A DNA stretch of 64,000 bases from JBBATK01 sp044228685 (GCA_044228685.1 JBGAUL010000001.1:248001-312000); one strand, 5' to 3'; counted from the stretch's first letter, positions 7,928 through 17,060 are shown. Numbers and translations are program-made. Notes: generated by a model not told the origin, from the letters alone.

Positions 7928-9952
7928 ATGAAACACGTTCAACGTCGAGCAATGACAATGCTCTTGCTCATCAGCCTGATGTGCGGCATCAGTGTAAAAG
8001 CGAAAAGTGCTGCCACTACGGACACTACGCGCTATCAACTACGCGAAGTCAGTGTGCAAGCCGAGCGAGTGCGAACTTCAGCGAGCGATGAGCACATGAG
8101 TCAGCGAGAGCTTCAACTCATGCCCATTAGCTCTTCGCAAGACGTGCTGCGCTTAGTGCCTGGTTTAATGCTAGCCCAGCATGCCGGTGGTGGCAAGGCT
8201 GAACAGATATTTCTCAGAGGCTTTGATTGCGATCACGGAACGGATATTAGTATTAGCGTGGATGAGAGTCCGGTTAACATGGTCTCGCACGGTCATGGTC
8301 AAGGCTACGCTGACATTCACTACGTGATTCCGGAGATGATAGAGGACATCAGTGTTCTCAAAGGACCATATTTCGCGCGATATGGTGATCAAGCGACAGC
8401 CGGAATTGTTCGGATTCAGACCATGGACAGTCTTCGCGACAATATCGTCAAGAGCGAAGTCGGCATGTTCAACACCTATCGCGCAATGGCGGCAGTAGGC
8501 ACGCGACTCGCCTCAAGCACTGCATACGCCGCAGCTGAACTCCTTTCATCTCAGGGCTACTTCGATGCATCGCAAGATTTCCTTCGACGTAATGTGATGC
8601 TAAAAGTCAATTCGCAACTTTCATCCGATTGGTCGCTCAGGAGTAGTGCCTTCCTTTTCGATTCAAAATGGAATGCCAGTGGTCAGATACCGGAGCGAGC
8701 TGTAGCACAATCAGTTATCTCGCCTTATGGATCGATAGACTCACTTGAAGGTGGAAACACAGCGCGCGGAACGCTACAATTCAATCTTCGCTCACAAGGT
8801 GCTACGCCTTGGACAATCAGTGCAGGCTATAGTCGCTATGCCTTTCAGCTCTTCAGCAACTTTACATTCTTTGCAGTAGATCCGCTGCGCGGTGACATGA
8901 TTGAGCAAACTGATCGACGATCCATTTTTCACTTCTCGGTGGCTAATGAACGTCCACTGAACTTGTGCGTGTTGACGACGCGCATCAATATTGGCGCAAG
9001 TCTGCGGTCTGACAATATTCTGACTGCACTCTATCATAATCAAGAGCGAGTTCGATTAGATACAAAAGTCGATGCGGAAATTCGTCAGTTGAATGCAGCA
9101 GTGTATGCCGAGGATCACATTTACATTGGTGAGTGCAGTCTTAGTCTTGGTTTGCGCGCTGACTACTTTCGTTTTGCAGTGCATGATGATGTGTCACAGC
9201 AAGACAATCAACGTCAGACATTGTTTCTCTCACCAAAGCTCAATGCGAGCTATGATCTCAGCGACCAGTTGAGTTTGTACTTCAACAGCGGATTTGGATT
9301 TCACTCGAACGATGCACGCGCAGTAGTGCAATCGAAGACGGAGAATACGGTACCTCGCGCTTTTGGATCCGAATTTGGTCTGCGTTTGCATGATGCGAAC
9401 TGGTCAGTGTGCGGAGCCGCGTGGCTTCTCGATGTTGAATCCGAATTAGCATGGTCGGGAGACGAAGGAACAACTGAGAGTAGCGGTCGCACGCGCCGAG
9501 TAGGCATCGATCTCGATCTTCGCTACTCATTCAACGAGTCAATTAGCGTTGGAACTGACATCTGCACGGCGCATGGTCGGTACAGAGACGAGTCTGAGGG
9601 ACAGAACTTCATTGCCTTAGCTCCCAGTTTGACAGTGAGTGCATTCTGCACCTACTCCACCAGCTATTATTCAACGGCACTGCGTCTGCGTCACATCTCA
9701 GATCGTCCGGCAAACGAAGACAACTCACTCGTCGCAAGTGGTTACACCATTGCAGACTTCACAGCAAACATCCCGGTCTTCTCCTCACTTGAACTACACC
9801 TTGAATGCAGAAACATTTTGAACACTGCATGGAAAGAAGCTCAGTTTGATACGACAAGCAAGCTGCAGAACGAGGCGATGCCGGTATCCGACATACACTT
9901 TACTTCGGGAACGCCGCGAAATGTGAAGGTGGGATTGAGCTACAAGTTCTAG
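7928..9952 (+). CDS. TonB-dependent outer-membrane receptor
   Basis: A 674-residue protein with a signal peptide (about 1-26, MTMLLLISLMCGISVKAKS), a TonB-box-like region (YQLREVSVQAERV) and a plug domain at about 50-165 (SSSQDVLRLVPGLMLAQHAGGG, IFLRGFDCDHGTDISISVD, SHGHGQGYADIHYVIPE, VLKGPYFARYGDQATAGIV). The 22-strand-type barrel ends in the aromatic terminus VGLSYKF. The plug is of the DHGTD/SHxHGQGYxDxH subtype and is histidine-rich, which would fit metal or metal-complex uptake, although the substrate is not determined. ATG 7928 is preferred to GTG 7919. It is the third gene of the DUF4331-TPR-receptor unit, and its stop lies only 3 bp from the stop of the convergent regulator gene. Confidence 0.88.
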   Translation: MKHVQRRAMTMLLLISLMCGISVKAKSAATTDTTRYQLREVSVQAERVRTSASDEHMSQRELQLMPISSSQDVLRLVPGLMLAQHAGGGKAEQIFLRGFDCDHGTDISISVDESPVNMVSHGHGQGYADIHYVIPEMIEDISVLKGPYFARYGDQATAGIVRIQTMDSLRDNIVKSEVGMFNTYRAMAAVGTRLASSTAYAAAELLSSQGYFDASQDFLRRNVMLKVNSQLSSDWSLRSSAFLFDSKWNASGQIPERAVAQSVISPYGSIDSLEGGNTARGTLQFNLRSQGATPWTISAGYSRYAFQLFSNFTFFAVDPLRGDMIEQTDRRSIFHFSVANERPLNLCVLTTRINIGASLRSDNILTALYHNQERVRLDTKVDAEIRQLNAAVYAEDHIYIGECSLSLGLRADYFRFAVHDDVSQQDNQRQTLFLSPKLNASYDLSDQLSLYFNSGFGFHSNDARAVVQSKTENTVPRAFGSEFGLRLHDANWSVCGAAWLLDVESELAWSGDEGTTESSGRTRRVGIDLDLRYSFNESISVGTDICTAHGRYRDESEGQNFIALAPSLTVSAFCTYSTSYYSTALRLRHISDRPANEDNSLVASGYTIADFTANIPVFSSLELHLECRNILNTAWKEAQFDTTSKLQNEAMPVSDIHFTSGTPRNVKVGLSYKF

Positions 9953-9955
9953 GAC

Positions 9956-11677
9956 TTACAGCGACATGATAAAGGACGCAAGGTTAGCGTCTTTGGTGAG
10001 ATTAAGCTTCTTACGAATTGAATAGCGATGACTCTCAACATTACGGCGTGATACCGACAAGAGCTGTGCGATTTCCTTGTTGGCCAGATTCAACTTCATC
10101 ATCGCGCACACACGCAACTCCATGCGCGTGAGTTTTGGTGCAAGCTGGCTCAGGTTCTTGATAAAGTCAGGGTGCGTGCGTTGAAACTCTTCTTTGAATT
10201 GCGTCCACTCATCATCGCTGCGCAGTTGCGATTCGATTTCATGCTCCAACTCTTGTAGCACTACTTGAACATCCGGTGTTGCTTCTGTTGTTGAAGATAG
10301 ATTAGGCTGTGACTCTTGAACACCTGAGCTAACAAGCGCCTCTCGAAGCAAGTGCACGTCCTTAGCCATTTTTCGCAAGAAACGATTTTTCTGAACAACA
10401 CGAAGAGCAAGTGAATTGAGTTCACGACTGCGCAGATCCATCATCTCTTCCAAGTGTGCGTTCTTGAGTCGCAAAATTTCCTGCTCGCGTTCTGCCCGTT
10501 CAACATCAAAGCGCGCTTGAATTTCTGAGATTGTTTTTTGTCGTTCGGAGCTCAGAGATTCTTGAAGCAACTCGCTATATCTCCGGTACTGTTCCAGCGC
10601 CTCTGCAAAGCGCTGCGCTTGGGCCAAGGCTTCTGACAATCCTTTGCAGGCTTGTATTTCAAGACGTGGAAGATTGGACTCGTGAGCAGTGCGCACTGCC
10701 TTTGCCAAAAGCTCGATAGCTCTCTTGATCTGCTTATGTCGCAAGTATATGAAACCGCGATTGAGCATAGCGTTGGCGATGGTCTCGCGAACACCGGTGG
10801 ACTCTGCAAGGCGTTGAGCACGTGTGAAGTATGTCAAAGCAGCTCGATCATCACCCATGTGTTCACTCACTGTTCCCATCTTCACAAGCAGTGTGCCTTC
10901 GAATCGACGCTCACCGAGTCGCAGAGTGATTGCTTGGGCTTCGTGCAGAGATTTAAGTGCGAGATCGAATCGCTTCTGTCGACCGTAGTGTAGAGAGATA
11001 GCGCCTAGGCCACGTGCGACGTTGTAATCAGAACCAATTTCTCTCGAGAGTTTTAGCGAACGTTGGTCGATTTCAAAGGACTTATCGAAATCACCGAGGT
11101 AGTAATAGACATTGGAAATGTTGATGAGATTCGAGACGACCTGCAGATGATCATGACGTTCTTCGTTCACACGTAAAGCAGCGAAGTAATCGTTTAGTGC
11201 TTCCGCGTACTGTGCGAGATCTTGGTGAACGATGCCACGATTGTTGTATGTCGATGATAAGCCACGCAGCTCATTCATACTCTGAAATACAACTTCGGCT
11301 TCGTTGAGATACTGAAAAGCTTTGGCGTGTTGGGCAGTTGCGTGACAGATCACGCCGAGTAGATTCAGACAGCTACCCATGCGAAAGCTCGCTTGAAGTT
11401 CTCTGGAAATCTGTAGTGCTTCTTCAGCGCACTCTTGAGCTTCGTGGTGCTTGGTGAGGGTTTGATAACACCATGCACGACTACGCTGAGCTTCGGCAAT
11501 TCCATCGGCATTGTTTGAGGCTCGTGCGATGGTCAGCGCTCGGTCACCAAACGCAAGACCCTTCGCTGGATCAATGCGATTGTAGCCGAAGCACAGTTCT
11601 GAGTAAATGCGCATCTGCTCTTGGTCGCTGAGATTGCTACCGAGTTGCCGTTCAAGTTGTTGGAGCTCTGCCGTCAT
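9956..11677 (-). CDS. TPR/coiled-coil/LuxR-type regulator
   Basis: A 573-residue cytoplasmic protein without signal peptide or membrane segment. Residues about 25-370 are TPR repeats (for example YADALNDYFAALRVNEE-like units and GDFDKSFEIDQRSLKLSREIG). A long coiled coil follows at about 370-450 (SSERQKTISEIQARFDVERAEREQEILRLK), and the C-terminus (about 505-570) is a LuxR-type helix-turn-helix (LTRMELRVCAMMKLNLANKEIAQLLSVSRRNVESHR). This TPR-coiled-coil-HTH layout is common in the Bacteroidota. Without a periplasmic sensor domain its signal must be cytosolic or come from a partner protein. It is convergent with the receptor gene. The long leader region 11678-12106, with its possible structured RNA, lies upstream. 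Confidence 0.85.
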   Translation of the reverse strand: MTAELQQLERQLGSNLSDQEQMRIYSELCFGYNRIDPAKGLAFGDRALTIARASNNADGIAEAQRSRAWCYQTLTKHHEAQECAEEALQISRELQASFRMGSCLNLLGVICHATAQHAKAFQYLNEAEVVFQSMNELRGLSSTYNNRGIVHQDLAQYAEALNDYFAALRVNEERHDHLQVVSNLINISNVYYYLGDFDKSFEIDQRSLKLSREIGSDYNVARGLGAISLHYGRQKRFDLALKSLHEAQAITLRLGERRFEGTLLVKMGTVSEHMGDDRAALTYFTRAQRLAESTGVRETIANAMLNRGFIYLRHKQIKRAIELLAKAVRTAHESNLPRLEIQACKGLSEALAQAQRFAEALEQYRRYSELLQESLSSERQKTISEIQARFDVERAEREQEILRLKNAHLEEMMDLRSRELNSLALRVVQKNRFLRKMAKDVHLLREALVSSGVQESQPNLSSTTEATPDVQVVLQELEHEIESQLRSDDEWTQFKEEFQRTHPDFIKNLSQLAPKLTRMELRVCAMMKLNLANKEIAQLLSVSRRNVESHRYSIRKKLNLTKDANLASFIMSL

Positions 11678-12106
11678 GCACCGACAAAATACTCGTTCTT
11701 TATCGCATTATCCGAAAGCACGAATAAATATTAACAGCCCTTGTCAAAGTTCTTCGAATTCGCAAGAAATCAGCTTTAATAGCTTTTTATCCTAAATGAT
11801 TGAGGCCGGAAATTAAAATCTCAGTAATAATTCAGTAGAGATAGGTAGGGTTGCTCTCGGCAATTTTGATGTTATAACGTCAACCTGCCAGACGTTCATT
11901 CTAATTGGCCACACAAGTCAGGGAAAGGGAGGGATGTTGCGAATGACGTGCCCTCGTTGAAGCGACGTTCCTCCTGCCCTGGTTCCGATAGCAACCTTCC
12001 TCAAGCAAGATTCCAAGCGCTGAATAATTGAAGAGTTACAGCACAGAATACTGTAACGGAGGTTCTTCATCGTGCGGTGTGTTAGGCCGTGCCTACCGAG
12101 CTGTAC
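11678..12106. other. 429-bp non-coding region between divergently placed gene ends
   Basis: No credible coding frame is present. The first ~160 bases (11678-11840) are AT-rich and should contain the promoter of the TPR-LuxR gene on the minus strand. The middle (about 11840-12000) is GC-richer and shows nested complementary segments, listed separately as a candidate RNA. Farther on, 12035-12041 (GTTACAG) pairs with 12051-12057 (CTGTAAC), with possible outer GAAGA/TCTTC pairing. The right end abuts the stop of the minus-strand EVE gene at 12107. Confidence 0.7.
11847..11998. ncRNA. Candidate structured RNA (three-way junction), class unknown
   Basis: Paper folding gives a closed structure. A closing stem forms between 11847-11855 (AGGGTTGCT) and 11990-11998 (AGCAACCTT, one G-U), extended by 11858-11860/11985-11987. 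Hairpin B pairs 11876-11881 (AACGTC) with 11891-11896 (GACGTT) around a 9-base loop. A long hairpin C has stems 11919-11923/11977-11981 (CAGGG/CCCTG), 11928-11932/11970-11974 (GGAGG/CCTCC) and 11936-11940/11962-11966. The hairpin B loop CCTGCC (11884-11889) can pair with GGTAGG (11844-11849), which competes with the closing stem. The transcribed strand is not known. Read on the minus strand it would lie in the leader of the TPR-LuxR gene; on the plus strand it would be a free small RNA, perhaps 6S-like in outline. No known family consensus was recognised. Confidence 0.4.
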
Positions 12107-12514
12107 TTATCCTTTTGCCATTTCCATGATGGTGCTATACTCTTCAACTTGAAGAGGCATGACAGAGAGGCGACCGATTTTAATGAGGCCAATGTTGGCG
12201 AGCGCGGGGACTTGTTTCATGGCGGCTAGAGTAACCGGCTTCTTGACGAGTGGTCCAGCCTTGAGTTCTACAGCCACCCAATTTCCTTCTTCGGCTGTTG
12301 GATCAGGGAATGCAGCTTTGGTGACGGTAGCCGTACCCATCACAGCTTTTTCATCATTGCTATGGTACACCAGGACGGTGTCGCCCACGGCCATTGCTAA
12401 CAAATGAAGACGGGCGGCATAATTACGCACGCCCGTCCAGTCTGTTTTCTTCTCACGTTGTAGATCATGAAACGAATAGGTTTCCGGATCTGACTTCACT
12501 AACCAATAAGCCAT
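12107..12514 (-). CDS. EVE (PUA-like) domain protein
   Basis: A 135-residue single-domain protein beginning with the typical EVE start MAYWLVKSDPETYSFHDL and continuing with WTGVRNYAARLHL, GDTVLVYHSND and AVMGTATVTKAAFPDP. EVE domains belong to the PUA/YTH/ASCH-like fold and bind modified nucleic-acid bases; bacterial stand-alone copies have no agreed cellular function. The length equals the family norm. The ATG at 12514 is the natural start because the conserved sequence begins there. It is cytoplasmic and followed on the same strand by the non-coding region. The adjacent lipoprotein gene (13044-12553) is upstream, 38 bp away, in the same direction. Confidence 0.88.
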   Translation of the reverse strand: MAYWLVKSDPETYSFHDLQREKKTDWTGVRNYAARLHLLAMAVGDTVLVYHSNDEKAVMGTATVTKAAFPDPTAEEGNWVAVELKAGPLVKKPVTLAAMKQVPALANIGLIKIGRLSVMPLQVEEYSTIMEMAKG

Positions 12515-12552
12515 AGTGTGATGTTATGTCTTGAATTGCAAACGACAAGTTC

Positions 12553-13044
12553 TTAGGGAAGCAACTTCACGAGCATTGAATCAACATGGAATGATGTGTC
12601 TGAAGGTGGCTCCAGTTTACGCAAGTAGGTTGTTCCGCTGAAGAAGTAAAAGGTCGGCAATGTGGTCACCGGATACTTATCAGAGTACGGCTGCTTCGTT
12701 GAAGCATTGCGCATTGAGAAGATCGTGATACTTGAATCCGGGATACCGGCTGCTTTCAGTGTAGCAGACAGACGCGGAAAATGCTTTTGAGTACCGGTGC
12801 AGGTACACGAAGGATTGACATAGATGTAGGTCTGAAACGGCTGTGCCGCATACTGCGCCTTGATAGCGTTGATATTCGCAACTGTTGGCGAGAAGGCTGC
12901 TACCTCTTGCGGGAACCACGCGTATCCCGGCTGTGAAGTCAGATCTTTCACTGTGAGCTGGTCAGCGGTATAGTCCACGTTGTTGTTGCAAGCAGCAAAA
13001 CCAAGCAATGTGGCAAAGCAGAGAAGGGCGACAAGGTGTTTCAT
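12553..13044 (-). CDS. Thioredoxin-fold lipoprotein lacking a canonical CxxC
   Basis: A 163-residue lipoprotein. The signal peptide ends in the lipobox LLGFAAC (Cys19). The mature part shows a thioredoxin-like plan: a strand (FQTYIYVNPSCTCTGTQKHFPRL, about residues 72-94) in the place of the active-site strand and helix, and a cis-proline strand TTLPTFYFF (about 125-133). The position that should read CxxC is C-T-C followed by TGTQ, so the usual dithiol is altered to CxC. It could still be redox active, bind copper or haem, or be purely structural; this cannot be settled from sequence. It is predicted to sit in the periplasm on a membrane. It is divergently arranged with the membrane protein at 13139. 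Confidence 0.65.
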   Translation of the reverse strand: MKHLVALLCFATLLGFAACNNNVDYTADQLTVKDLTSQPGYAWFPQEVAAFSPTVANINAIKAQYAAQPFQTYIYVNPSCTCTGTQKHFPRLSATLKAAGIPDSSITIFSMRNASTKQPYSDKYPVTTLPTFYFFSGTTYLRKLEPPSDTSFHVDSMLVKLLP

Positions 13045-13138
13045 GGTGGGTTAGACAGTGGTACTGTATCTGTGAACGATGATTACAATTTACAATAACT
13101 ATATTTGAACTCCAACGATACACCACACACCCTAATCC

Positions 13139-13567
13139 ATGACTCTACTGGCAATGATCCTCAGTTTCGTTCTGCTTATGCTAGGGGGCTATGGCTTCTC
13201 TTCCACCAAAGTAGCGTCGCTCAATATCCCTTTGATGCAGAAAATCGCCCCGATTGTGGAGAGTTGGTCTTTTCTTAACCCCTTGCTTTGTGGGCTCTTA
13301 CTCTTTGCTTTTGCCGTTTTAAGTGCCTCGCCGAAGTGGGCAGGACGCATCCTTCAGATAACCTGTGCCATCTTGATTGTCATGACACTTTTTGACATTC
13401 CCAGTTTTTATGCTTGTGGAGTGGCTTTTTCGGCCGGAGGACGTCCAACTCTTCCCGATCTCATGCACGCAGAATCCGGAGCGGTTGGGTTGATTTTTCT
13501 CATTCCGGCACTGATTCGCCTCGTTCGCACGTCGTCATCAAGAAATACTGTTGACACGGTGGCTTAA
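13139..13567 (+). CDS. Four-helix membrane protein of unknown function
   Basis: A 142-residue protein made almost entirely of hydrophobic segments: about residues 1-20, 45-63, 68-90 and 108-128. Conserved-looking loop residues include SPKWAG and FDIPSFYACG. The topology resembles small DoxX-like membrane proteins, but no family was recognised with confidence. The stop at 13565-13567 is 31 bp before the start of the M1 peptidase gene on the same strand, so the two may be co-transcribed. The ATG at 13139 lies 94 bp from the divergent lipoprotein gene, leaving room for back-to-back promoters. Confidence 0.6.
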   Translation: MTLLAMILSFVLLMLGGYGFSSTKVASLNIPLMQKIAPIVESWSFLNPLLCGLLLFAFAVLSASPKWAGRILQITCAILIVMTLFDIPSFYACGVAFSAGGRPTLPDLMHAESGAVGLIFLIPALIRLVRTSSSRNTVDTVA

Positions 13568-13598
13568 TCTTCTTCTCGACATTCAATTTGGAGTTCTC

Positions 13599-15746
13599 AT
13601 GTCCAGTTTTGGCAGAATATCCCTCATCCTTCTCTGCTTGCTTTGTTCCGGCTCTCTACGAGCTCAACACATTCCCGACGACCTGCTTGGCGATGTTGCA
13701 GCGGAGAATAAAAAGAGTGAATCAATGGCAAAGCCGGCGTGTGAAGGAACGAATATTTGGCGTTTCCTGGCTAGTCATCCCTCGCAGATTCAACGTCGTT
13801 CATACGACGTTCTGAGCTACAATCTTCTGATGGATTGGCGTCTGCCACTATCTTCCGACGGACCTGCGGCACGTCGGTATTGGGGACTGAACTCTATCTC
13901 CTTGCAAATCGATTCCGCCGTAGTGTCTTCGATCGAACTTGATGCGCAGCAACTAAGTATTGACTCTGTGTTGCTGGATGGCGTCATGCTCAAATCAGCA
14001 ATCATGCAGGTCGGTGATCTTGCTTCCATTCAATTACCACGCAGCTATTCAAAAGGCGAGAAGTTTGTGCTTGATGTGTATTACACGCAAAAAAGCACAG
14101 CAAACCAACCGGGATTCTTCGGCTTTGCGAATATTCCGGTGGGACAATACGGCAACAATCCACTCGACACCGTCTGGGAAAAATTGGCCTACACCATGAG
14201 TGAGCCCGAAGGCGCACGTTCATGGATGCCTTGTAATGATCGTCCCTATGATAAAGCCAGAGCGAACATCACGGTAATAGTGCCTAAAGGCTACAATGTA
14301 TGTTCCAACGGACCCTTACTTGTTCATCGCGAAAACCTTGGTGAGGACAAGCATGAGTCATACGCTTACGGTGATACTACTCTGATCCCAACCTACTTGA
14401 TGGTTGTTGCTGCCTCGAAGTTCTCACAGTACGACGGCATTCCGTACCGACGTATCAGCGACACCACGCAGAAGGTTCCGGCGCCGGTGTATTGTTGGCA
14501 GCGCGATTCCATTATCTATGCAGACAACTTGCAGTGGATGCAGAATAGTACAGTGCAAATGATGGAGAGGCATTCATTTTACTATGGCGAATATCCATTC
14601 TCAAAGTATGGTCAGACCCTGCTCTTTCCCTTCTTCTCCGGTTCGATGGAACACCAAAGCAACACCACGCACCATCGCCGTTGTTTGACGGATCGTTGGG
14701 AATCGGTGGTGGCGCATGAGTTGATGCACCAATGGACGGGAGATAAGGTCACGTGTGCAACCTGGGGCGACATTTGGCTGAACGAAGGCGGCGCAACCTT
14801 TGGAGAGTTTCTTTGGATTGAGCACACGCAAGGAGTGGAAGCAGCACGCGTGGACTTCCGAGCTCGTCGTGACAAAGCTTATTTCCGTTCCGACTCCGCG
14901 TTTTCACAACCGCCGATCTATGGAATTTCACTGGATAACCTCTTTAACAACGGCACGACCTATGTCAAAGGTGGTTGGGTCTATTACATGCTCCGAACCT
15001 TGCTAGGCGACAGTACCTACTTCAGCGTCATGAAGAAGTACTTTGATCACTTCGCCTATCAGTCAATCGAAACTGAAGACATGTTGCATTTCTTCGAGTC
15101 GCAGGTTCCTAATCCTCGCGTATCATTCCGAACATTTTTTGATCAGTGGTTGTACAGTGCTGGACATCCATACTACAGCGCGCAGTTGCAATCGGTAACA
15201 AAGAATGCGAGTGGTTATACTATTGGAGTTCGATTCAATCAACGCGTTATCAATCCAGGTTCGCCGTCGCTATTTGTCATGCCGGTGACGCTGCGTTTTC
15301 ACGATAATTACTCAGCCGGCACATTTGATTACACTTTTATCAATGACTCAGCAGAGCAAACACTACAAATTCAAGTACCGTTTTTGCCGCGAAGTTTCGT
15401 CATTGATGAAGACCAAACAATTCTCTGCATGCGTGATGCACAAGACATCAGTGTGAGTGTTGAAGATTCTGAAGAACTCAACTCAACACAGCTTGCAATT
15501 CTCCCAAATCCCGTGCAGAGCGCACAGGATCTACGTGTTCAGTACAAGGTTGAACACGCTGCACCTGTTCGCATTGATTTGTTTGATGCACAAGGACGCA
15601 GTATTCGTGAGCTTCACAACGCGTGGATGGATGATGGAAAGTATGAAGCACGTTGCTCGACAGCTGATTTGTCGAATGGCAGCTATGCGCTACGATTAAG
15701 CGTTGGGGAAAAATTTATCTTCTCCACGTTCATCGTCGCTCACTAA
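13599..15746 (+). CDS. Secreted M1-family zinc metallopeptidase with type IX sorting domain
   Basis: A 715-residue exported gluzincin aminopeptidase. The signal peptide is residues about 1-23 (ISLILLCLLCSGSLRAQ). The catalytic domain carries the zinc signature H373-E-L-M-H377 with the third ligand E396 (NEGG), exactly HExxHx18E. A GSMEHQ sequence about 24 residues before it takes the place of the GAMEN exopeptidase motif. The C-terminal ~80 residues (from about LAILPNPVQSAQDL) form a Por-type sorting domain ending in IFSTFIVAH, so the enzyme is probably cell-surface bound or released. It should remove N-terminal residues from peptides. The start is ATG 13599, preceded by GGAG (13590-13593); the longer frame from 13551 overlaps the upstream gene and lacks a better signal peptide. 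Confidence 0.92.
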   Translation: MSSFGRISLILLCLLCSGSLRAQHIPDDLLGDVAAENKKSESMAKPACEGTNIWRFLASHPSQIQRRSYDVLSYNLLMDWRLPLSSDGPAARRYWGLNSISLQIDSAVVSSIELDAQQLSIDSVLLDGVMLKSAIMQVGDLASIQLPRSYSKGEKFVLDVYYTQKSTANQPGFFGFANIPVGQYGNNPLDTVWEKLAYTMSEPEGARSWMPCNDRPYDKARANITVIVPKGYNVCSNGPLLVHRENLGEDKHESYAYGDTTLIPTYLMVVAASKFSQYDGIPYRRISDTTQKVPAPVYCWQRDSIIYADNLQWMQNSTVQMMERHSFYYGEYPFSKYGQTLLFPFFSGSMEHQSNTTHHRRCLTDRWESVVAHELMHQWTGDKVTCATWGDIWLNEGGATFGEFLWIEHTQGVEAARVDFRARRDKAYFRSDSAFSQPPIYGISLDNLFNNGTTYVKGGWVYYMLRTLLGDSTYFSVMKKYFDHFAYQSIETEDMLHFFESQVPNPRVSFRTFFDQWLYSAGHPYYSAQLQSVTKNASGYTIGVRFNQRVINPGSPSLFVMPVTLRFHDNYSAGTFDYTFINDSAEQTLQIQVPFLPRSFVIDEDQTILCMRDAQDISVSVEDSEELNSTQLAILPNPVQSAQDLRVQYKVEHAAPVRIDLFDAQGRSIRELHNAWMDDGKYEARCSTADLSNGSYALRLSVGEKFIFSTFIVAH

Positions 15747-15815
15747 TTTGCTCAGCAGAGGGGTGCGAGTCTAAGGAATTCTTACTCGTAGAACGGGACA
15801 TCAATAACGTTGGTC

Positions 15816-17003
15816 ATGCAGAGTCTTTCGCGCCGAGTTCTTGCAGCATCTGAGTCACAAACACTGGCCATAGCTGCTCGTGCGAAACGAATGAAGCAAC
15901 AGGGGGAAGATGTTGTTTCGCTCGCCACTGGTGAGCCTGATTTTCCAACGCCGGCCTGTGCAAAGCATGCAGCCATTGAGGCGATAGAAGGGGACTTCAG
16001 TCATTATACCGACAGCAACGGCATTGCCGAACTTCGCGAAGCCGTTGCTGAAAAGTTTCGTGTTGAAAATCGGATCATTGGTGCAGACGCATCTCATGTT
16101 TTAATATCATGCGGAGCAAAGCACAGCATCATGAACACGCTCTCGGCGATTTGTGATGCGGGCGACGAGGTCATTGTTTGCGCACCTTATTGGGTGAGCT
16201 ATCCCGCAATGGTGTGCCTGACACAGGCAACACCCGTCATTCTCAACACCACGGCAGAAAATCGTTTTGCTCTGAACGCAGAACAATTGCGTGCGGCACT
16301 AACGCCGCGCACAAAAGCGGTTATTTTCAACTCACCGTCGAATCCGACTGGGATGATGATTAGCCCCGCTGAATGGGAGGCTCTTGCGGAAGTTTTGGCT
16401 TCGCACGACTGCTACATCATCAGCGATGAGATCTATGAAAAAATTCAGTACGGTACGGTGTCACACTGTAGCCCCGGCTCCATAGCCTCGATTGCCGATC
16501 GTGTAATCACGGTTAATGGATGTTCCAAGGCTTATGCCATGACAGGCTGGCGCATAGGATTTATGAATGCGCCGGCTGCAGTATTTGCTCAAGCAGCAAA
16601 AGTGCAAAGTCAAGACACCTCCAATCCTACATCGATTGCTCAACGGGCTGCACTCGCAGCATTGCTCCATGCAAACCAAGATGTAGAACACATGCGCCAA
16701 GAATTTGAGCGCCGTCGGGAATTGGTTTGTGGACTTGTGGATGCAATCGGGGGCATTCACTTTTTGCAGCCCGATGGCGCTTTTTATTTGTGGATTGATT
16801 GTCGCGATATCCTCAATTCGCACATACCCACAACCCAAGCCTTCTGTGAAACTCTACTCGAACGATTCCTCTGCGCCGTCGTACCAGGCGAAGCATTTGG
16901 TTCTCCCGGATATATCCGCATCTCCTTCGCCGCCTGTGATGAAGATATTCGTCGCGGCGTGTCCCGCATTGCAGAGATGGTTGAATGGACGAAGAAACAG
17001 TAA
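15816..17003 (+). CDS. Class I/II (aspartate-type) aminotransferase
   Basis: A PLP-dependent fold-type I aminotransferase of 395 residues, the usual length of the bacterial aspartate/prephenate aminotransferase group. Diagnostic features are SLATGEPDFPTP near residue 35, ISCGAKHSI (about 92), the NSPSNPTG motif (about 170), SDEIYE (about 203), the Schiff-base lysine in NGCSKAYAMTGWRIGFMNAP (Lys about 235) and the terminal PGYIRISFA arginine that binds the substrate carboxylate. It is likely to transfer amino groups between aspartate (or a related amino acid) and 2-oxoglutarate in the cytoplasm. ATG 15816 is chosen over the in-frame TTG at 15810. A bidirectional terminator hairpin follows at 17032-17060. 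Confidence 0.93.
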   Translation: MQSLSRRVLAASESQTLAIAARAKRMKQQGEDVVSLATGEPDFPTPACAKHAAIEAIEGDFSHYTDSNGIAELREAVAEKFRVENRIIGADASHVLISCGAKHSIMNTLSAICDAGDEVIVCAPYWVSYPAMVCLTQATPVILNTTAENRFALNAEQLRAALTPRTKAVIFNSPSNPTGMMISPAEWEALAEVLASHDCYIISDEIYEKIQYGTVSHCSPGSIASIADRVITVNGCSKAYAMTGWRIGFMNAPAAVFAQAAKVQSQDTSNPTSIAQRAALAALLHANQDVEHMRQEFERRRELVCGLVDAIGGIHFLQPDGAFYLWIDCRDILNSHIPTTQAFCETLLERFLCAVVPGEAFGSPGYIRISFAACDEDIRRGVSRIAEMVEWTKKQ

Positions 17004-17031
17004 GTAACGAGCTTTTCGTATTGCAATAAAA

Positions 17032-17060
17032 AAAGGCACACCCAAAACGAGTGTGCCTTT
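17032..17060. terminator. Bidirectional intrinsic terminator
   Basis: A perfect 10-bp stem (AAAGGCACAC at 17032-17041 with GTGTGCCTTT at 17051-17060) encloses a 9-base loop, with A-rich sequence on the left and T-rich on the right. It therefore works for both strands. It separates the aminotransferase gene from the convergent secreted-protein gene ending at 17120. Confidence 0.85.

Noticed and set aside
11884..11890. ACCTGCC-like sequence suggestive of a cobalamin riboswitch box
   Set aside because: The other conserved cobalamin-riboswitch segments (GGGAA, GGTGcGAaTCC, GCAACTG) are missing on both strands.
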